From: Bacteroidota bacterium
Lineage (GTDB): Bacteria > Bacteroidota > Bacteroidia > Sphingobacteriales > Sphingobacteriaceae
Reading direction: 5' to 3'
DNA: 64,000 nt
Assembly: GCA_023450085.1 (NCBI GenBank)
Contig: JAEXHI010000030.1
Coordinates: 434,001 to 498,000, forward strand
Of the stretch, positions 8,038 to 15,784 are shown one piece after another. Position 1 is the stretch's first letter. Every line of letters begins with the position of its first letter. Both the position numbers and the translations under genes were made by a program. Below the pieces are notes generated by a model. The model made no database searches. It was given only the letters and a program-made list of their open reading frames with translations, and was not told where the DNA came from.

Positions 8038-9138
8038 TTACCTCGTACCTATTAATGTTTGTGTAGTGATGTAGTCTACTACTGATTCGTAGCTCTGGGT
8101 TTGTTCGTAAACCGCTAGCTGTCTGTCAGCACCAGTACCGTTGGCTAAAATCTTGTGTACGTACTCAATTTCCCTTCGGCTGCCTAGCTCGTCTACCACA
8201 TCGTCTATAAAATCTAACAATTCAAGGACCAAATTTCGGCAATTTACTTCCATTTCTTTCCCAAAATCTATTAAATTTCCATCAATGCCATAACGGGCAG
8301 CCCGCCATTTGTTCTCGTTAATGAGCGCTCTGCTGTATGAAATGAAGTTTAAATTCTGTAAGCGTAGCTTGTACAATTTGGCACATAATGCTTGAAAAAT
8401 GGCCGTGAAGGCCATTGTTTCATCAATCAGCATCGGGCAATCACACACCCTAAATTCAATGGTTTCGAAGAATGGATGTACACGAATATCCCACCATATT
8501 TTTTTTGCATTGTCTATGCAATTGGTCTTGATCAAGAGCTTTACATAGTTATCATAGTCTTCAATGCTATTAAAAATATCAGGAATGCCAGTCCGTGGAA
8601 ACTTATCGAACACCTTTGTACGGAATGATTTATATCCCGTATTTCTTCCTTCCCAAAAAGGGGAATTGGTAGAAAGGGCAAATACGTGTGGTAAAAAATA
8701 ACGCACTTGATTGGCAACATGTATAGCCAGCTCACGTGATTGGAAGCCTACGTGTACATGGAGGCCAAAAATTAAGTTGGATCTGGCGGCCTCCTGTAGC
8801 TCATTTACAATTTCGCTATAGCGAGGATGCTCTGTGATCAGTTGCTTTTCCCAGTGCGAAAAAGGGTGGGTGCCAGCGGCGCCAATGCGAAGACCTTGTT
8901 CGCCTGCAAGTTGTGCAACTGTTCTTCGTAGTTGTGAGATTTCTGCTCTTGCTTCATCTGTATTTCTACAGATACTGGTCCCTACTTCTACCACGGCCTG
9001 GTGCATTTCTGCCTTTACCTGGTCCTTATGTATTTTTTGCGCTGCCTCTACAATCTTTTGGTCATGTGAGGATAGTTCCCTAGTGATGGGATCAATGATC
9101 ATGTATTCTTCTTCGACCCCTAAAGTAAACTCGTTCAT
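8038..9138 (-). CDS. carboxylate-amine ligase, GCS2/YbdK (COG2170) family
   Basis: 366 residues, the usual length. It starts with the family signature 'LGVEEEYMIIDPITREL', followed by 'KAEMHQAVVEVGTSICRNTD', 'GLHVHVGFQSRELAIHV' (metal/substrate histidines) and the C-terminal 'TGADRQLAVYEQTQSYESVV'. The fold is that of glutamate-cysteine ligase and glutamine synthetase: ATP activates a carboxylate as acyl phosphate, which is attacked by an amine. E. coli YbdK has weak gamma-glutamylcysteine ligase activity; the substrate here is unknown. It lies 18 bases after the upstream ATP-grasp gene and 3 bases before the amidotransferase. Confidence 0.9.
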   Translation of the reverse strand: MNEFTLGVEEEYMIIDPITRELSSHDQKIVEAAQKIHKDQVKAEMHQAVVEVGTSICRNTDEARAEISQLRRTVAQLAGEQGLRIGAAGTHPFSHWEKQLITEHPRYSEIVNELQEAARSNLIFGLHVHVGFQSRELAIHVANQVRYFLPHVFALSTNSPFWEGRNTGYKSFRTKVFDKFPRTGIPDIFNSIEDYDNYVKLLIKTNCIDNAKKIWWDIRVHPFFETIEFRVCDCPMLIDETMAFTAIFQALCAKLYKLRLQNLNFISYSRALINENKWRAARYGIDGNLIDFGKEMEVNCRNLVLELLDFIDDVVDELGSRREIEYVHKILANGTGADRQLAVYEQTQSYESVVDYITTQTLIGTR

Positions 9139-9156
9139 AGATAGTTCGGTTTAACG

Positions 9157-10188
9157 TTATTTAATCGGTTTTTTGATGGTTGGTTTTGGTTTTGCCACAG
9201 GTTTGGCGTTTGGAGTAGCTTTAGCAACTTTTGCAGTTAAAGGAGTACCAGCAGCACTAGTTTTAACGTAGTTGCCCCAAGTCAGGTTGTTTTTGCCAAA
9301 TTCATGAGCCAAGGCTTTTTCTATCGCATAATTAGCGGCAGTTTCAACCACCCATTCAAAGTTTTCTTGACCAACACTTTCTAAGCTTGCATCTGGTGCT
9401 GGATTACAAAAATCGATGGCAATTGGAACGCCATTTCTCACTGCAAATTCTACTGTGTTAAAATCATAACCTAAATATTGGTTAAGTTTTAAGGTATATT
9501 CCTCAATCTTTTTTAATAACTTCTCACTTGGTTTTGGTCCGTCGATCACGTAACGCAGGTGATGTGGGTTGCGAGGCTCGTATTGCATAATTCGTACGTA
9601 CTTTCCGCCAATGCAATAACATCTAAAATATTCTTCGAAAATAATCTCTTCCTGCAGCATCATTACCGTTTGTTGGGTTTGGCTATGCTTTTCGAAAAAC
9701 TCTTCCATGCTTTCCAATTTGTAAACTTCTTTCCATCCGCCGCCATCAAAAGGTTTCATGTACGCCGGAAAGCCCACATAATTAAATATCGCCTCCCAAT
9801 CAAAAGGCATCACCAAGTTGCTGAACGAATGCTCGTTGGTGTCGTCAGGATGCTCTCTAGAAGGAATTAATGCCGTTTTAGGTACAGGAACCCCAATGTT
9901 TTCAGCCAAGGCATTGTTGAAAAATTTCTCATCGGCACTCCACCAGAATGGGTTGTTAATGACTGCGGTACCACCCATTGCTGCATTTTTTAAATAAGCC
10001 CTGTAAAAAGGTACATCTTGCGAAATACGGTCAATGATTACGGCGTATTCAGGCTTTTCAGCTTGGAAAACCTTGTCTATTTTTACAAATTCTGCCGTAA
10101 TGTTTTCAACGGCTTTTTGGTTCACTCTGTCTACAAAAGCTTGTGGGAATGAACGCTCCTGTCCAAATAAAATTCCGATTTTTTTCAT
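9157..10188 (-). CDS. ATP-grasp ligase (RimK-like)
   Basis: 343 residues. 'KKIGILFGQERSFPQAFVD' forms the N-terminal Rossmann-like strand. The ATP-grasp core has 'FPAYMKPFDGGGWKEVYKL' (Lys plus glycine loop), 'MLQEEIIFEEYFRCYCIG' (hinge acidic residues) and 'VEFAVRNGVPIAIDFCNPAP' (metal ligands, D/N-type C-terminal motif). The last ~30 residues are a low-complexity Lys/Pro/Ala tail (PKPTIKKPIK at the end), probably disordered. It would ligate an amino acid or other carboxylate to an amine acceptor. First ligase of the operon, 62 bases downstream of the esterase gene and 18 before the GCS2 gene. Confidence 0.85.
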   Translation of the reverse strand: MKKIGILFGQERSFPQAFVDRVNQKAVENITAEFVKIDKVFQAEKPEYAVIIDRISQDVPFYRAYLKNAAMGGTAVINNPFWWSADEKFFNNALAENIGVPVPKTALIPSREHPDDTNEHSFSNLVMPFDWEAIFNYVGFPAYMKPFDGGGWKEVYKLESMEEFFEKHSQTQQTVMMLQEEIIFEEYFRCYCIGGKYVRIMQYEPRNPHHLRYVIDGPKPSEKLLKKIEEYTLKLNQYLGYDFNTVEFAVRNGVPIAIDFCNPAPDASLESVGQENFEWVVETAANYAIEKALAHEFGKNNLTWGNYVKTSAAGTPLTAKVAKATPNAKPVAKPKPTIKKPIK

Positions 10189-10250
10189 GGTATATATGTT
10201 TTAAAGTGTTGATTATGCTGAATGATTGATTTTTTACTAACTCCTAGTCC

Positions 10251-10955
10251 CTAAATCTGATAAACATATTCGGGGAACATTTCTCTCCATATTGGCCAAT
10301 CATGGTCGGCATTAGGTCTAATATCCAACCAATGGCTAATTCCTTTATGGTGTAAAATGCCCGATAGATTTTCATTGTCTGCCCTGCACATATCACGGTC
10401 AGTAGTGCCCAAAACAATTTTAAGTTGCCAAAGCTCAGGATTGATGTTGTTAGGGATATAATCGATGGGGTTATTGAAATAAGCGTCGTCATTATAAAAA
10501 CCATCCAGTTGGCCTCTGATATCAAAAGCGCCACTCATGCTAAAAATATGACTTATGGCCCAAGGATGTCGAAATGCGAAGTTCACCGCATGGTATCCAC
10601 CAAAGCTACATCCAGCAGTAATGACTTTATTTCTTCCTGTTTTACTGGTCGCAAGAGGGAGGAGTTCTTCTAATAGGAACTTGTCATACCAAATATGGTT
10701 TCTCACTCTTTCAGAAGGATGGATACTCTTATTGTACCAGCTTAAGGAATCAATACCATCGGGACAGTAAATCTTGATTTTCCCTTCTTCAATGAAGTGC
10801 TGCACGGATTCTATTAACTTAAAATCCTTGTTCTCGTAATACCTTCCCATACTGGTGGGAAATAAAATAATGGGGTAGCCACTATGGCCAAAGACCAAAG
10901 TTTCTATCTCCCTGTTGAGGCTAGGGCTGTGCCATCTTTGTAATTCTTCTTTCAT
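10251..10955 (-). CDS. alpha/beta-hydrolase, esterase family
   Basis: 234 residues from the ATG at 10955; an in-frame ATG at 10988 would add 11 residues ('MTNLSSIIIIP') that look like untranslated sequence. The start at 'MKEELQRWHSPSL' fits the family. The nucleophile elbow is 'AGCSFGGYHAV' (Ser117 from this start), with candidate acid Asp in 'LGTTDRDMC' and base His in 'PNADHDWPIW'. It resembles the esterase/S-formylglutathione-hydrolase group (putative esterase, COG4947-like). It heads the minus-strand amidoligase operon and faces a second esterase across the divergent spacer, so a role in hydrolysing an ester or amide made by the ligases is inferred. Confidence 0.85.
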   Translation of the reverse strand: MKEELQRWHSPSLNREIETLVFGHSGYPIILFPTSMGRYYENKDFKLIESVQHFIEEGKIKIYCPDGIDSLSWYNKSIHPSERVRNHIWYDKFLLEELLPLATSKTGRNKVITAGCSFGGYHAVNFAFRHPWAISHIFSMSGAFDIRGQLDGFYNDDAYFNNPIDYIPNNINPELWQLKIVLGTTDRDMCRADNENLSGILHHKGISHWLDIRPNADHDWPIWREMFPEYVYQI

Positions 10956-11058
10956 CGGTATAATGATTATAGAACTTAAGTTAGTCATTTTCAGTTACAA
11001 AAAAAATTAAGTGTATTTTTTTTGTCTATTTAATAGCTGTAGGTTTTTAGGATAATGA

Positions 11059-11066
11059 TAACTTTG
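11059..11066 (+). promoter_or_regulatory. -7 promoter box (TAACTTTG) of the divergent esterase
   Basis: TAACTTTG fits TAnnTTTG; no TTTG sits at the ideal distance upstream. Transcription would start near 11072, only a few bases before the open frame that leads into the esterase. Confidence 0.4.
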
Positions 11067-11186
11067 TAGCTGAATTGAAGAATAACTGAAAACTTTAATA
11101 CTACTATTATCAAAACTACCTATCAAATAAAATCGAAATATCTTCAACGTACGGTTGATCTAGACATTTATGTTCCCAAAAATCTG

Positions 11187-11888
11187 TTGGGAAACGAAAT
11201 CGTAAACCTGCTTTTAGTGAATGATGGGCAAGACTTGTCACAAATGGAATTGGAAGAGCACTTGCTGGAACTGCAAAATAAATGGAAAATAAATCCAGTG
11301 ATTACTGTTGGCATTTATGCTGGGGAAGAGCGTTTACTGGAATATGGAGTGGCTAACAGGCCAGATTTTAAGGGAAGGGGTAGCAAGGCTGATTTGTATA
11401 CTGCTTTTGTAATGGGAGAGCTTTTGCCTTTTATCCAGAAGCAATTTGGAAAAACCATTAATGGTAAAAAAGCTTTTGCAGGCTTTTCGTTAGGTGGTTT
11501 AACCGCTTTTGATATTGCTTGGCACCATAGTGATATTTTCGATTTGGTAGGAGTCTTTTCAGGTTCTTTCTGGTGGCGTAAAAAAGATTTATCAAAAGAT
11601 TATACCGACGATGACCGAATTCTGCACGAGATGGTGAGGGATACTACTTCTAAGCCTGATTTGCAGTTTTGGCTAATGACTGGGACAGAAGACGAAACGG
11701 CCGACCGTAATCAGAACTTCATTATCGATTCCATAGATGACACGGTAGATGTGATCAAAGAACTGGTAAAAAAAGGATACGAACGCCCTAAGGATATTTT
11801 TTATTATGAAATGGTTGGTGGTAAACACAATGTGCCTACATGGGGACAGGTGCTGCCAAAGTTTTTAGAATGGGCTTTCGCTAAGTAA
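11187..11888 (+). CDS. alpha/beta-hydrolase, putative esterase, with unresolved start
   Basis: 233 residues from the TTG at 11187, but the same frame is open back to 11079 and encodes family-like sequence ('YLQRTVDLDIYVPKNLLG') before it, with no in-frame ATG, GTG or TTG upstream. The true start is therefore unusual (ATT at 11106 is one candidate) or the first codons are damaged. The catalytic parts are intact: 'LLLVNDGQDLSQM', the nucleophile in 'AGFSLGGLTAF' (Ser101 from TTG) and the base His in 'VGGKHNVPTW'. It belongs to the Fes/IroE-like putative esterase family (COG2382/COG2819). Transcribed away from the amidoligase operon and ending 2 bases before the anti-sigma gene on the other strand. 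Confidence 0.8.
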   Translation: MGNEIVNLLLVNDGQDLSQMELEEHLLELQNKWKINPVITVGIYAGEERLLEYGVANRPDFKGRGSKADLYTAFVMGELLPFIQKQFGKTINGKKAFAGFSLGGLTAFDIAWHHSDIFDLVGVFSGSFWWRKKDLSKDYTDDDRILHEMVRDTTSKPDLQFWLMTGTEDETADRNQNFIIDSIDDTVDVIKELVKKGYERPKDIFYYEMVGGKHNVPTWGQVLPKFLEWAFAK

Positions 11889-11890
11889 AG

Positions 11891-12706
11891 CTAAATCTTA
11901 CCCATTACATACATGTTTTCCATCGTTGGCGTTTCGCTTCCGCCTCTCTTTTCCAAGGTAATAGCAAAGGCTTGTGCTGATGCAACGGCCGTCATTTTTT
12001 GTACTGTTGTTGTCGAATCCTGATCGTATACGCCTAAGCTAACGGGTTTGCCATCTACAATGGCCCACAGTTGATATTGTTGTTCCTTAGAAGTTGCAGG
12101 TAAGTTATCCAAAGCCAAGTAAACATTATTGGATTTTTGTTCCAAATAAACCATGGCCTTCATCTCTGGATGTTTTTCAACACCTAACAATGGAATAGAT
12201 TTCATTTGTGGGTTACTGGCCATATCCCATTTGCTCTTTAAGTTTTGATAAGCAAGCTGGGTATTTTTTTGAGTTTCAGTTAAGGCTGCAACTTGATTTT
12301 TTACCGCGTTTCGGGCATTGTTGAGATAAAAATTAAGAGAGATACTAGCTACCAATAAAATAGAAGCAGCAATAGCAAACCATTTTAGGGTTGCTTTGTT
12401 GTTATCTGTACTTTGTGTTGGATAAAGAGGTTTGGCAACAGGTTCTGCCTGTACTTCTTCAACAACAACAGGGTTTTCTTGGTCATCGCTAATTTTGGCC
12501 CATATTTCTGATTTAAGGTTAGGAGGTGGGGCAATAGCTTGTTGCGACGCAAAATCTTCTAAGGTGTTTTGTGCGTCAATAATAGCCTGTTGCACCTCAG
12601 GATTGTTCTTCTGGATGCAGTCCAGAATACGTATTTCCTCCTCAGAAGCTAAACCCATCACATAGGCTTCTATAATACCAGACGATATGTAATCTTTAAT
12701 GTCCAA
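11891..12706 (-). CDS. anti-sigma factor, RskA family
   Basis: 271 residues. An N-terminal cytoplasmic sigma-binding helix bundle (residues 1-70, 'SGIIEAYVMGLASEEEIRIL'), one membrane segment ('WFAIAASILLVASISLNFYL' near 105-125), and a periplasmic RskA domain ('AMVYLEQKSNNVYLALDNLP', 'YQLWAIVDGKPVSLGVYDQD'). It would hold the adjacent ECF sigma factor at the membrane until a periplasmic signal triggers its release or proteolysis. The start codon is TTG at 12706, one base after the sigma-factor stop, supporting translational coupling; the next in-frame ATG is 16 codons later and would cut the conserved N-terminus. Confidence 0.85.
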   Translation of the reverse strand: MDIKDYISSGIIEAYVMGLASEEEIRILDCIQKNNPEVQQAIIDAQNTLEDFASQQAIAPPPNLKSEIWAKISDDQENPVVVEEVQAEPVAKPLYPTQSTDNNKATLKWFAIAASILLVASISLNFYLNNARNAVKNQVAALTETQKNTQLAYQNLKSKWDMASNPQMKSIPLLGVEKHPEMKAMVYLEQKSNNVYLALDNLPATSKEQQYQLWAIVDGKPVSLGVYDQDSTTTVQKMTAVASAQAFAITLEKRGGSETPTMENMYVMGKI

Positions 12707-12707
12707 T

Positions 12708-13280
12708 TTATCGGTAATCTTTTAATAATCTTTTCAACTCAATCAAGGCGTTTCTAGTTCTCGTTTTAATGGTACCAATGGGAATATCAAGCCTTTCGGC
12801 TATTTCCTGTTGTGTATATCCTTTAAAATAAGCTAACTCTATCAACTCCTGCCATTCTCCCTTTAGTTGCGATAGCACGTTTTTCATGCCAATGTGGTCA
12901 ACGTTGGGAGTGGTGGCGTATTGTTCGCTATCATTTACGAAATCTGGAATGCTTTGGTTTTTTTGCTCGTTCTGATAGCCTTTGGATCTGATGTAATCAA
13001 TAGCCGTATTGCGGGCCAAATTAATCATCCATGTATACAAACGACCTTTTTCTGCGTCAAATTGCGCAATATTTTTCCAAATCTTAACAAAGACGTCTTG
13101 TATAATTTCGTCGGCATATTCTTTTAAGTGCACCACTTTGGTAATGATACCATAAATAGCCCCTGCATAATTATCATATAGATAGTTAAATCCTTTCTCG
13201 TCTCGCTGTAAGAGCATAGCGATGATTTCTTGTTCGGATAATTTGGGTTGCGTACTCAAAAAATAAAGTGCTTTTAACAA
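12708..13280 (-). CDS. ECF RNA polymerase sigma factor, SigK-like
   Basis: 190 residues. Region 2 is visible in 'FNYLYDNYAGAIYGIITKVV' and 'EIIQDVFVKIWKNI', followed by 'RLYTWMINLARNTAIDYIRS'; region 4 is the C-terminal helix-turn-helix 'YFKGYTQQEIAERLDIPIGT' plus 'IKTRTRNALIELKRLL'. No ATG precedes the conserved part: the start is TTG at 13280 or at 13259, because the first ATG (13217) would remove conserved region 1.2/2.1 residues. It directs core polymerase to stress or envelope promoters and is controlled by the RskA protein encoded 1 base downstream. The neighbours msrB and fasciclin on the other strand are probable targets. Confidence 0.9.
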   Translation of the reverse strand: MLKALYFLSTQPKLSEQEIIAMLLQRDEKGFNYLYDNYAGAIYGIITKVVHLKEYADEIIQDVFVKIWKNIAQFDAEKGRLYTWMINLARNTAIDYIRSKGYQNEQKNQSIPDFVNDSEQYATTPNVDHIGMKNVLSQLKGEWQELIELAYFKGYTQQEIAERLDIPIGTIKTRTRNALIELKRLLKDYR

Positions 13281-13361
13281 AAATATAAAAATATCTGAAA
13301 GTCAGTCTTTTTTAAATCTGTTTTTAATGCTTTATCGTAAATTCTTTAAAAAGAAGACTAT

Positions 13362-13895
13362 ATGAAAACAATTTTTAAAAGACTGATATGTCTATCGCTG
13401 CTCAGCTTTACGCTGGTTGCGCCAACATTTGGGCAACAGAAAAACAAAAATCCTTACTATTCGAGAACAGATCAAAAAAAACTTCACGTAAGCAATAAAG
13501 AATGGAAGCAAATTTTAGAGCCTAATTTATATGCGGTGGCAAGAGAGGGCGCTACCGAAAAAGCTTTTACGGGCAAGTACAATGAGTTTGATGTGAAGGG
13601 AACTTATTACTGTGCGGTTTGCGGAAATAGGTTATTCCGATCAGGAGCAAAATTTGCGAGTACTTGTGGTTGGCCTTCGTTTTTTGAGCCTGGTGCCAAA
13701 GGAAGTGTTACCTATAAAGAAGATAGGTCTTACAATATGATACGTACAGAAGTACTTTGTGGTAGATGTGGTTCTCACTTAGGCCATGTGTTTGATGATG
13801 GTCCCGAACCTACTGGAAAACGTTATTGCATGAATTCTATTAGTCTTGATTTTGAGGCTGATAAAGGCGGTTCTTTAAAAAATATTCAAAAATAA
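13362..13895 (+). CDS. msrB: peptide-methionine (R)-S-oxide reductase, exported
   Basis: 177 residues: a signal peptide (1-25, ending 'APTFGQQ') and an MsrB domain. Two zinc CxxC pairs ('YYCAVCGNRLF' and 'VLCGRCGSHLGHVFDDGP'), the substrate pocket 'STCGWPSFFEP' and the catalytic Cys in 'GKRYCMNSISL' are all present. It reduces methionine-R-sulfoxide in oxidised envelope proteins. Diverges from the sigma/anti-sigma pair with an 80-base spacer and is followed by the fasciclin gene in the same direction, which suggests a common oxidative or envelope-stress regulon. Confidence 0.93.
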   Translation: MKTIFKRLICLSLLSFTLVAPTFGQQKNKNPYYSRTDQKKLHVSNKEWKQILEPNLYAVAREGATEKAFTGKYNEFDVKGTYYCAVCGNRLFRSGAKFASTCGWPSFFEPGAKGSVTYKEDRSYNMIRTEVLCGRCGSHLGHVFDDGPEPTGKRYCMNSISLDFEADKGGSLKNIQK

Positions 13896-13964
13896 AAACC
13901 GAGTGTTTGCCCAATCTCGTAAGTGTAGGCAAAGACATAAATCATAAAATAAAATTTAAACATC

Positions 13965-14537
13965 ATGAAAAAGTTAACAAATCTAGTAGCCTTAGGCGTA
14001 TGCGCATTAAGCTTGATCTTTACAAACGCTACGATGGCACAAACTTCAAAAAAAGAAAAAACAGTAATGGTAGGTGGCGCACCAATGTATCCTTCTAAAA
14101 ATATTGTAGAAAATGCCGTAAACTCAAAAGATCATACCACTTTAGTAGCAGCAGTTAAAGCAGCAGGTTTAGTAGAAACCTTATCGTCAAAAGGTCCATT
14201 TACTGTTTTTGCTCCTACTAATGCCGCTTTCGACAAATTGCCTAAAGGTACAGTTGAAACTTTGGTGAAACCGGAGAACAAAGCAATGCTTACTAAAATT
14301 TTAACCTACCATGTAGTTGCAGGTAACCATAGTGCTAAATCTATTTGGGCTGCAGTAACTAAAGGTGGTGGTAAAGCAACGATGACTACCGTTCAAGGTG
14401 AAAAATTGACCTTCTGGACCAAAGGAAAAGATTTATATGTGAGAGATGCTAAAGGTAATGATGCAAAAGTTACTATCGCCGATGTGAACCAATCGAATGG
14501 CGTTATTCACGTAATTGACACTGTTTTAATGCCTTAG
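13965..14537 (+). CDS. fasciclin (FAS1) domain secreted protein
   Basis: 190 residues: signal peptide to about residue 25 ('NATMAQTSK'), then one FAS1 domain with the H1 motif 'GPFTVFAPTNAAFDKLPKGT', 'KILTYHVVAGNHSAKSIW' and the H2 motif 'VTIADVNQSNGVIHVIDTVL'. FAS1 domains mediate adhesion or extracellular contacts. In mycobacteria the fasciclin proteins MPT70/MPT83 are the classic SigK-RskA targets; here the same three gene types are neighbours. Follows msrB by 69 bases and ends in a strong terminator. Confidence 0.92.
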   Translation: MKKLTNLVALGVCALSLIFTNATMAQTSKKEKTVMVGGAPMYPSKNIVENAVNSKDHTTLVAAVKAAGLVETLSSKGPFTVFAPTNAAFDKLPKGTVETLVKPENKAMLTKILTYHVVAGNHSAKSIWAAVTKGGGKATMTTVQGEKLTFWTKGKDLYVRDAKGNDAKVTIADVNQSNGVIHVIDTVLMP

Positions 14538-14559
14538 TTTTCATTTTTGATTAATAAAA

Positions 14560-14587
14560 GAAGCCCTGCATATGCGGGGCTTTTTTG
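14560..14587 (+). terminator. intrinsic terminator after the fasciclin gene
   Basis: AAGCCCTGCAT and ATGCGGGGCTT (14561-14582) pair almost perfectly, one T-G wobble, and are followed by TTTTTT. Confidence 0.9.
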
Positions 14588-14689
14588 TTTGCGGGCTCTC
14601 CTGTGAAAAAAATAAAAAATATTTCTATCCTCCATACAATAAAGCTTTGTTAAGGGAGTTTATATTACTGAGAGCGTTAATTTAGATGG

Positions 14690-14728
14690 CGGGGACAAGG
14701 TGGTATGCCGAGTCCCCGTTTCTTTTTT
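14690..14728 (+). terminator. orphan terminator-like hairpin in the fasciclin-VOC spacer
   Basis: CGGGGAC (14690-14696) pairs with GTCCCCG (14712-14718), loop of 15 bases containing the smaller GGTGGTATGCC, then TTTCTTTTTT. It stands about 100 bases after the fasciclin terminator with no gene between, so it could end a short unannotated RNA starting near 14600-14650, or be a second back-up terminator. The VOC gene begins at 14817. Confidence 0.6.
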
Positions 14729-14816
14729 ATACCCCAAAAAGCTCGATAGATATTCTTGATGAATAGATTGAGATAAGTGATTTTCTTTCACGTTCTGCTA
14801 AGTGTAACTTCACCAC

Positions 14817-15266
14817 ATGATTAAAGGATTATTTGAAACACACCTTTTCGTAGAGGATTTGGAGAGGTCTGTAAATTTTTATAAAAGTGTATTGGGGCTT
14901 ACTGAATGTGGTTATAACGATGACCGTAGAGTTGCCTTTTTTTGGATAGGAGAGCCAAAAGGTGCTATGCTTGGTTTATGGGAAAAGCCGAAGAATGAGA
15001 TTGATATCCGCCACTTTGCGTTTAGTTGTGAGGTTGATGATGTATTGAACAAATCAATTGATTTTTTAAAGGAGAGAAAACTGCAGCCTTATAACTTTCT
15101 CAAAGATGGTAAGGAAAAGCCGATGGTTTTTGCTTGGATGCCAGCCGTGGCCATTTATTTTAAAGATCCCGACGGGCATGATTTGGAGTTTATCGCCATG
15201 TTGGAAGGGAAAGGAAAACCAGAGCTAGGAGTAATTAGTTATGAGGAGTGGCTAAATCATCTGTAG
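14817..15266 (+). CDS. VOC superfamily dioxygenase/glyoxalase-like protein
   Basis: 149 residues. It opens 'GLFETHLFVEDLERSVNFYK' with the first metal-ligand His7, contains 'IDIRHFAFSCEVDDV' (second repeat His) and ends with 'AIYFKDPDGHDLEFIAML', the classic C-terminal DPDGhxxE(F) metal-binding strand. FosA/FosB-like or catechol-dioxygenase-like chemistry is possible; the substrate is not evident. Apparently monocistronic. Confidence 0.85.
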   Translation: MIKGLFETHLFVEDLERSVNFYKSVLGLTECGYNDDRRVAFFWIGEPKGAMLGLWEKPKNEIDIRHFAFSCEVDDVLNKSIDFLKERKLQPYNFLKDGKEKPMVFAWMPAVAIYFKDPDGHDLEFIAMLEGKGKPELGVISYEEWLNHL

Positions 15267-15312
15267 GTTGAAGCTTTTCATGGCTTTTTCAATCAGCAGT
15301 TAAGCGTTTAGT

Positions 15313-15363
15313 CTAAAAAATAGTATCTAAGGGGTTTCTGGTAAAATCGGGAGGCAAATCTGC
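15313..15363 (-). pseudogene. in-frame C-terminal remnant of the GNAT gene beyond its TAA stop
   Basis: Codons directly after the TAA at 15364-15366 read ADLPPDFTRNPLDTIF and then TAG. The composition and the LP-x-x-F-x-x-N-x-LDT pattern match the last strand of GNAT proteins of this group, so this stretch was coding until recently. Confidence 0.65.
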
Positions 15364-15771
15364 TTACGCACATTTTTCAAATCCGTTTTTTGAATAAAAC
15401 CGCTGTCCTGCGGAAAATTGGGGCATGGTGCCCAAATAAATTCGTTTGAAATGATTTTGGGCTGCCCATTCTTCTAGTGTTTTAAGCAGCAAATTACTTA
15501 CGCCAAGCCCACGTTGCATTTGGTCTACAAACATTGATTTGAGTACAATGTTTTCATCGTCTAATTGCTGCAAACCAATGGTTCCAATGATTTGATTGCC
15601 ATTAGTGGCCACCCAAAATTGATGATTGGGCAATTCAAAAACGTTAATTATTTTTTTTGATTGTGGGGTACGTATAGGCTGTTCAAACTCTAGTGAAATG
15701 TTATCCATCATTACATCTATATCTTTTTGATGTGTCGGATGAAAGGGGATGATTTTAATTTCTTGCTTCAT
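15364..15771 (-). CDS. GNAT acetyltransferase, C-terminus cut by an in-frame stop
   Basis: 135 residues up to the stop at 15364-15366. The GNAT core is present: 'IIGTIGLQQLDDENIVLKSM' , the acetyl-CoA loop 'VDQMQRGLGVSNLLLKTLEE' and 'KRIYLGTMPQFSAGQRFYSK'. Family members continue beyond 'NGFEKCA' with a strand such as E(E/D)LPxxFPxxxVDTxFY. Exactly such a sequence (ADLPPDFTRNPLDTIF) follows the TAA in the same frame and ends in TAG at 15313-15315. One base change (for example TAA from GAA, AAA or CAA) would restore a 152-residue protein. The gene is either recently damaged, dispensable at its tail, or carries a sequencing error. Confidence 0.8.
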   Translation of the reverse strand: MKQEIKIIPFHPTHQKDIDVMMDNISLEFEQPIRTPQSKKIINVFELPNHQFWVATNGNQIIGTIGLQQLDDENIVLKSMFVDQMQRGLGVSNLLLKTLEEWAAQNHFKRIYLGTMPQFSAGQRFYSKNGFEKCA

Positions 15772-15784
15772 GTAGAAGAGCTTT

